From Zygnema cylindricum (Eukaryota; Streptophyta; Zygnematophyceae; Zygnematales; Zygnemataceae): DNA of 64,000 bases. The DNA is taken from assembly GCA_037447655.1 (NCBI GenBank), contig JBBHKE010001710.1, positions 54,758-118,757 of the forward strand. Reading direction: 5' to 3'. The notes under the pieces were generated by a model, which did no database searches, had not been told where the DNA came from, and was given only the letters and a program-made list of their open reading frames with translations. The position numbers were made by a program, and so were the translations under genes. Shown piece by piece: positions 53,945 to 64,000 of this stretch (positions within the stretch are counted from its first letter, which is position 1; the number at the start of each line of letters is the position of its first letter).

Positions 53945-54780
53945 TTTTGTCCTCCTTCTCTATTGACCAGTCTTCTCTCCCTTCTTCCAAACCCACCCTT
54001 CATCCCTGCCCTCCCCTACACTGTCTCCAAACTACCTGGAATTCCCTCTTCCCTCTTTCGCACTAAACCATTTTTTCCTTCAGTTTCCCTATCCCACATG
54101 ATGCCTCACCTCTTTCCCCTAAACGTATTTCTCCCTATCTCTCCATTTCCTCTCTCTTGCTTCCTTTTACCAATCCTTTCAGACATTCCCCCCCTCTCTC
54201 TCACCTTCCCCGCAAACAGGCTTTCCTCGTTAAAATCGTTTCCCCCCATCTCTCTCCTTCCGTCCTCCCCCTTAATTGTTTCCTCCCTTCCCCAAATCGT
54301 TTCTTTCCAACTCCGTTTTATTTCGTTTCCCTCTCTCTCTTCAGCCACCCAATGATCTCCATCTAACGGCATTATATTCTACTCCCTTCTGTCTTTTTTC
54401 TAGGTGTATACGATCATTCCCTGCTAAATGTTAAAATGTTTTTTCGTCTCCCTCTCCTTCCCACTTCTCTGTAACGCTAAAACGTTTTCCCACCTTCCTC
54501 TCCTTCCCTATTCATGTACTTTCCCTTATCCACCCTCCTTTAAACTCCTTGGGTCCCTCTTCCTTCCTTCCCCCCACATTCCCTTCCTCCCTTAAAAGTT
54601 CATAGACTCTCCTCCATTTTTTTCCCCTTCCTCAGTCTTCGCCGCATTCACCTCCTAAAACTTGACCTTTCCTCTTTCTAAAACCTTCACGCCCCTCTTG
54701 ATTTCCCCCATCAACATTCTTTTCCTCTCATAAAAATTACATACAACCATCCTCTCCGCGATCAACCTTCCTTACCTAGA
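53945..54780. repeat. Pyrimidine-rich low-complexity region
   Basis: CT-rich on the + strand with irregular CCCTTCCT units, inside the composite insertion. Gives long open frames of no recognisable protein. Confidence 0.75.
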
Positions 54781-55182
54781 CACAATTTGAAATAGGGTCT
54801 TTATTTGATAATGTGTCACGGTGTGCACAAAAAGGAAAAAGGAGTCTTGGGGGAAAGGCATAGCGTTTTTGAAGTAATAATTTTCCTAAAATAAACCAGC
54901 TCCTTTTTGTCACGATGTTTGAGTCTTCTCACTCTCCCTCCCTCTTTCTTTCTCTCCCTTTCCTATTCCTCATTCGTGATAATGTTATTGAGATTGGGTA
55001 TTAATGTACACCGCTTATAACACCAACATTGTAACCAATGAGGTTTCTACAAAAAGTCTAGTGGTATCGAGTTTATGTCTTATGCTTGAGATTACTTTCA
55101 ACCTTCAAAAGGGAGCGAAGAAGTGTAAAATACAAAAAAGTGTAGAAAAAAAAACATTTGTTTTAGTACACGCTTGCTAGAT

Positions 55183-55324
55183 TCTGGATCTGACGGCTGA
55201 GATTGAAAGCCAAGATTCTTACCTTCCCATCGGCGGTCTCCGGATGAAAATCGGACAAGTGTGTACGGAGAAAATATGTTTTAAGTGGCGAAAAAAACAT
55301 TAACACTAATAGCGATACACGGTG
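55183..55324. mobile_element. Truncated short MITE (right part)
   Basis: Matches the right part of 63610-63826: GTGTACGGAGAAAATATG, TTTTAAGTGGCG and the end AGCGATACACGGTG followed by TA. Left terminus missing. Confidence 0.75.
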
Positions 55325-55377
55325 TAAGCGGCTAAAAGTGTCGACGTGACATCATCACATGTCAATGAGAAGGGAAG

Positions 55378-55862
55378 GAATGAAAGAAGAGAAGGGAGAG
55401 AGAAAGGGAGAGGGAGAGAGTGAGGAAAAGTAAGAGGGAGAGAGAGAAGGAGAGAGAGGAGGGGAGGGAGAGGAATAGGGAGACCCCTTTGCAGCTTAGC
55501 ACACCAAGATTTTATATCGAGGGAGAAAGAGAAAGAGAGGGAGAGGAAGAGGGAAAAAGAGAGGAGAGGGAGAGGGAGAGGAAGAAGGAGAGTGAGAGAG
55601 AGAGGTAGAGGGAGAGGGTGAGGGAGAGGAAGAGAGAGTGGGAGAGGGAGAGGGAGAGGAAGAGAGAGTGGGAGAGGGAGAGAAGGAGAGGGAGAGGGAG
55701 GGTGAGGGGAGGAGGGAGTGGGCGACGGAGGTGAGAGGAGAGAGAAAGGGGAAAGGGGGAGGGAGAGGTAGAAAGGGAGGGAGAGGGAGAAAGGCAGATA
55801 GAGAGGGGGAGGGAGGGGGGGAGCGCGGGCGGTCGGAGGGAGAGGAGAGGGACAGGAGAGAG
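55378..55862. repeat. GA-rich low-complexity region
   Basis: GGGAGA and GAGAGA units inside the composite insertion, interrupted at 55478-55520. Not coding. Confidence 0.9.
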
Positions 55863-56117
55863 AATTTCCGTACAAACGCGTTGTACGGATGGAAGTCTTT
55901 CACTTGCACCTTAATATTGCCATCTTTCACCTTTCCCTTGGTGAACGAATAACATTCGTTCGTAAAAACATTCGTTCGTAATTTTTAGTACGGTGGGGTA
56001 ACTGAGAAGTCGACGATAGCCGGGAGTATTTTTAAATTTTATTCGCCTTCAGTTCTTCGCTGTTTGTACGAAAAATGTACGGAAAATTTCACTTTACGAC
56101 GAATGGTTTATTACTTA

Positions 56118-56896
56118 GTGTGCGTCTCCATGTACTTGAAACTTAGAGAAAAAAATTTGTTTTTTAGCGCAGATCCGGCGGACCCGGATTTCGGGTGTCC
56201 CTATGTGAAACAACGACATAGTTACTTAAGCGTGTGACGATTGTATACGCTGACAATGCCCGTGACGGCTGTCAATGTCTACAATGTGTGATGACGCACG
56301 CTATTTTTTGTAGCAAGTTGTGACGTCGCATGAGTTTTCGTGACATTGTAGACGTACCACCATCCAACCTGTGCCGTTTCACGGTTGAGGAAGATGCACT
56401 TTGCCTTTGCGTCTCTTGTCCGCGCGACGTGAAATGGCATCGGGTCTTGAGACCCCTGGCGAAATAAAATACGTACCAAGCGCAAACGGACAAAATCAAA
56501 CAAATTGTGTACTTTATTTTGTCGTAGCAGAACGCAAACGGACAAAACATAGCGGATCGTGCACTTTTCGTCGTCGCTTGAATTCTTTTGAAATTTCCTA
56601 AAACTTTATTACACGTGCGACTACGTGTTTTTATTTGTTTTTCGAGAAATCTTTGTTTTAAAACACAGCTTCCCTGTGTTTTAAAGAAAAGTTTGAAGAT
56701 GACCTTTTTTGGCGTGGCCGTGGGTCGAAGAACACAAAACGATAATATGTAGTACATCTTAAATTCGATGATGACGCAAAATGTACTTCTCATTTTTTCT
56801 ATTTTTTTGTATGGTCGAAACTTACGCAGTACGGCTCTAAGTTTTACAGGAAAACGACAGAAAAAAGCCCTTACTTAGGCACATGGAGACGCACCC
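56118..56896. repeat. 779-bp Harbinger-like copy 2
   Basis: Outer end GGAGACGCACCC is the perfect terminal repeat; inner end GTGTGCGTCTCC is imperfect, preceded by TTA. Differs from copy 1 only in about the first 55 and last 12 bases by eye. Confidence 0.88.
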
Positions 56897-57011
56897 TAAA
56901 CTTCATAGTTGAAACAGCTCTATCACATAAATTAGCGTTCATTACTCTAATTTGTTTTTTTAGTTTTTGTACTCTAATTTTTTCATTACTCTAATTACGA
57001 TTTGCGGTGTA

Positions 57012-58231
57012 CTGTACTGGACATGTTGAATCTCGCACTCTACGATACATTCCGTACAGTAATTCTAGTCGTCAAAATGAAACATGTGATTAAAAATTCA
57101 TTTTTTTTTGAATTAGAGTACGGCACTGTGCTACGAGTCTTTGAACAGTATGACATATTTTACAGAATATAGTGTAGATAAAAAGCTTTTTATGATGACG
57201 CAAGAACGTGAATGGAACTAAAATAATATGCAATAGAAAATCAGTTGTGTTACGTGTACATGGAAGCTCTCATTTTGAAAATCGCAGTTGTCCAGTTTTA
57301 CTGCCCACATAATTGTTAACCGTCATTAGAACGCCACGTATGCCCTACGAACGGCTATCTTTTTTTTCGCCATTTTGTAGTTCATACTTCATAGTTCACA
57401 CTTCACAGCATACAACACACAAAAGTCAAAACTACAGTACAGCACTGTACTTTTTCCAGAATTAAAGCCGTTGAAGCCCCCCTCGCATCTCCGCACTCAT
57501 CGGTAGGCATCGCAGCCGTCCGCTGAAATTCGAGACGTTGAAGCGCGGGAATTATTTTTCACTTCATCACAGAGGCTGCCCGTGCTAGACAGCGAATCAT
57601 TTCGCGGATATCTTCGGCTGCCCGGAACCAAATGTTTACGTCTAAAAAACATTTTTCAACATACCATACTTCTCCTATAAAAGCAGATCCATTCATGCAG
57701 ACCTAATATGACATCTTGACAACATTTTCTACATCATCTTCCCATCTCTCTCTCTCTCCATACCTACAGAGGAAAAGCAGATGAGCGGAAAGACAGGCGA
57801 AGGCTAAAAGCTTAAAACTAGACAGTTTTTTTTGCCTCCAGGGTTCCTTAGTCCTTTATAGTGTTAGGGTTTTAAGCTGAAAACTGTCAGCTTTGTTAAA
57901 CCTATTTGCAGTAGTACAGGTTTTTAGAGTCCCTTTTTTTACATCTTTTTTGCAGGTTTTTGTGTCTTTTACACCTTACAACTGTATTTTTTTCTGTTGT
58001 TACTTTTCCTTACTTGTCAAAACTCCTCAAAAATACTTAAAAAATCCTCAAAAATCCTCAAAAATACCTCAAAAACTAAAAAACTCCTCAAATCTTCTCA
58101 AAAACACCTTGAATCTCCAAAATTCCTCGAGAATACTCTTCGATAAGCTACCTCGCAACCTTGTTTTCTTCAGCAGTTACAGTTGACCATTACTGTAACG
58201 GAAAAGAACAAAGAAACAAACGACTTAAGGC
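57012..58231 (+). promoter_or_regulatory. CDKB promoter and leader region with E2F-type and MSA-like sites
   Basis: A perfect match to the E2F consensus WTTSSCSS lies on the - strand at 57543-57551 (GCGCGGGAA on +). A CCGTTG core of the mitosis-specific activator type is at 57468-57473 and AACGG cores at about 57350 and 58196. In plants B-type CDK genes are expressed from S/G2 into M phase and E2F and MYB3R factors act on such sites; the match to this gene is inference. The leader (57900-58231) has a run of CCTCAAAAA-type repeats. Confidence 0.55.
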
Positions 58232-62138
<3,907 letters not shown>

Positions 62139-63609
62139 GAATCACAGTATTATATCGACCGTTTTTATATCAAGAAGATTGGACGAAGCTTGCGCGAAGA
62201 TTGAGAGAAGATTGAAATTGTTCTGAGATAATGATAATTTTGGGAGAAAATTGAGAGAAGATTAGGGGAAGATTGAATGAAGATGGGAAGAAGATTGGGA
62301 GAAGAGTGTGAGAAGATCGTTTTGAGATCATGGGAAGATTTGGAGAAGATTGTGAGAAGAATGTGAAAAGATTGTTTTGAGATTTTGTTTATGAGAAGAG
62401 AAGACCTGTCTGAAAGTCGCCAGCTTTCACTCAGTTTTAGAGCTTGGAATGTAGTGTAAACAATGGCAATTTAAGCCATTTTTAGGGTTTTTTTTAGGGT
62501 TTTTTATGGTTTTTTTACAGTTGAAAAATAGCAATCAGATATAGCACTGATGCAAGAAGGACGTGGCGGTGACGTTGATATGGGCCAAGTATTGGAGGAG
62601 CTCGGTAAAAGTGGTTGGAGAGTTTTAAAGTTGGGTTCTTGAGTTTGGTTTTTTAGTGTTCTAAGTTTCGATTCTCTCAGCCATACATGGGCGTTTCTTT
62701 GCTCTTTCTTTGCCGGTTCCATTCAAAAATGACATTTGAAGGAAAATAGGTCTAAATCTTTGGTAAAATGTCTCAAAAAGGACAATATTTATTTGTCACT
62801 TTCCCACGTGCAGTGCCAGGATTTTGTAAAGAAGACTGTTCTCATTTTGAATAATCAAATAAGGCTCGGTTTCGTTATAAGTGGTCTTTTTTTTTCTTCC
62901 CATTTTTTTTATGGTGTACTATATGTTATAGTTGTATTTAAATTGTATTTGAATTTTATGCATAGATCTTGTTTCTTTTCAAATTCTTTAATTTTTCAGT
63001 ACTTATTTCAATATTTTTTCACAAACCTGTTCATCTTTGTAAATTAATGTTGATGAGAGTGTCTACAATAAATTGACGAATTTGGTGACTTTATTTTATT
63101 TGAGAGGACAATTGAAATTTTGAATTTTGAACCTCGTTTTTTCTTGAAACATTTGGAATATCCGCAGCAAGGTCCCAAAGTACGAAAAGGTACGAAAAAT
63201 CTTTAAAGTACAAAAAATCCGGAAAAGTACAAAGGCACGATGGTAAACTATCTGGGCACATGGGAACAAAAAAATAAAAGGCAAAGAGAAAATTCAAAAA
63301 CCGAACACCCCTCATTGTTATTAGTGTTAAAGCTTTTTTTGCCACTTGAATCATCTTTTCTTCGTCAGATTGTCAGATTGTCAGTCGGAGGCCTATGGAG
63401 TCATAATTAAGCATGGTATTATCTAGGATATAGATAACATAAAAACAATATTAAAATTGGTTAAGTCCTATAGCACTTTTATCACACAAAGTGGCGCAAT
63501 ATTGATATTGAATTGTTTATTTCTTGTGGTGGACTTCTCCTATATTTGCTTTTGTGTACCAAAACCGTATTTTGGCTCGTCCAATACTAGTTCCTTGTAC
63601 CAAATACTA
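62139..63609. other. 3' flank of CDKB
   Basis: 62165-62400 is an imperfect array of AGAAGATTG-type units, probably in the 3' untranslated region. About 63235 has a degraded copy of the reverse-transcriptase element trailer (ACGATGGTAAACTATCTG), and 63310-63385 a fragment of the GCCACTT MITE form. No gene recognised. Confidence 0.5.
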
Positions 63610-63826
63610 CACCGTGAATCGCTATTAGCGTCAATGTTGTTTTCGCCACTTAAAACATCTTTTATCCGTACACACTTGTCGGATTTTCAATTTGAGGCCG
63701 TCAATCGAAAGCTGAGAATCTTATCTTACAATCGCAACCGTCAGATCCACAATCCTACAAGTGTGTACAGAGAAAGGATGTTTTAAGTGGCGAAAAAAAC
63801 ATTGACGCTAATAACGATTCACGGTG
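63610..63826. mobile_element. Short TA-flanked MITE, best preserved copy of the GCCACTTAAA form
   Basis: 217 bp, terminal repeats CACCGTGAATCGCTATTAG and inverse CTAATAACGATTCACGGTG, TA at 63608-63609 and 63827-63828. Inner boxes: CGCCACTTAAAACATC and inverse GATGTTTTAAGTGGCG, so the two ends form a long hairpin of about 70 bp with few gaps. Confidence 0.92.
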
Positions 63827-64000
63827 TACTGTTGCACTAACACTATATATGAGATTTTTATGATATTTTCTCCCACTTTTTTTTCGCCAATTGTGGTACA
63901 AATCTCCATCGAAGTTTTTAATACCCTCTCACATGACCCATACTGTTATCCCCCGGGTTTCAGACGGTGTGTTCGCCTTCCAGCGATCTCTATTGGATGC
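63827..64000. other. End of window
   Basis: AT-rich, nothing recognised. Confidence 0.3.

Larger units (their letters stand above)
51729..56896. mobile_element. 5,168-bp composite insertion bounded by two Harbinger-like copies, TAA target duplication
   Basis: Begins GGGTGCGTCTACATGT and ends ACATGGAGACGCACCC, flanked by TAA (51726-51728 and 56897-56899). Each end is a 779-bp copy in the same orientation (51729-52507 and 56118-56896), with 3,610 bp between. The middle holds an (AT)n palindrome, pyrimidine-rich and purine-rich low-complexity DNA and a truncated MITE; no gene recognised. Confidence 0.85.
51338..57009. mobile_element. TA-flanked MITE (501 bp without insertion) split by a composite insertion
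   Basis: Left part 51338-51728 begins CACCGTGAATCCTAATTAG after TA (51336-51337). Right part from 56897 ends inverse TACGATTTGCGGTG before TA (57010-57011). The halves join at AGAGTAA / TAAACTTCATAG, and the unbroken relative at 23214-23878 has precisely AGAGTAAACTTCATAG (about 23762-23777), so the insertion site is reconstructed to the base. Confidence 0.9.

Noticed and set aside
51729-56896. LTR retrotransposon with 779-bp LTRs
   Set aside because: Repeats lack TG...CA ends, have inverted GGGTGCG/CGCACCC termini and a 3-bp TAA duplication, and the interior lacks gag, pol, primer site and polypurine tract.

Overview
This is nuclear DNA of a green-lineage eukaryote, most likely a streptophyte (alga or early land plant). 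The evidence is a B-type cyclin-dependent kinase (PSTALRE helix, DLGLGR instead of DFG), two proteins with plastid-transit-like N termini, many phase-consistent introns, plant-type Copia, hAT and PIF/Harbinger elements, and AAACCCTAA-type motifs near gene starts. I cannot name the species. Exon models below were built by hand from splice sites, reading phase and family resemblance; where I say a model closes, the summed exon length is divisible by three and ends in a stop.

Layout. 1-2594: last three coding exons of a cytosolic-type lysyl-tRNA synthetase (+). 3661-9136: repeat block with a broken endonuclease-bearing non-LTR reverse transcriptase element (-), a 68-bp tandem array, two 142-bp direct repeats and a 797-bp hAT MITE with an exact 8-bp target duplication. 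9836-16296: eight-exon CrtI-type phytoene-desaturase-like gene (-), with two GC-AG introns and a very long (GGGAGA)n tract in an intron. 18013-22225: five-exon plastid protein resembling DUF3110 (-), with an 86-bp-arm hairpin in its fourth intron. 25241-27020: three-exon single-span membrane protein (-). 27416-32957: MITEs and a decayed hAT element with transposase remnants. 34286-35334: five-exon gene for a 125-aa basic protein (+). 37104-44790: 3' part of a PP2C phosphatase gene (-), whose penultimate intron houses a complete 6,070-bp Copia element. 46454-51325: 34-bp minisatellite and back-to-back DNA transposons. 51338-57009: a small MITE split by a 5,168-bp composite insertion bounded by two nearly identical Harbinger-like copies. 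58232-62138: eight-exon CDKB gene (+) with an E2F-type site upstream. 62139-64000: 3' flank and a further MITE.

The host genes are ordinary housekeeping, plastid and cell-cycle genes with no operon-like link. The accessory DNA is the interesting part: several insertions are exactly datable relative to one another because target duplications and split elements are preserved. The best candidates for something unusual are the composite Harbinger-like structure at 51729-56896, the long intronic hairpin at 19495-19688, and the reverse-transcriptase element bracketed by 142-bp direct repeats.

No tRNA, rRNA, CRISPR or prokaryotic feature is supported, apart from a weak tRNA-like stretch near 50.2 kb.
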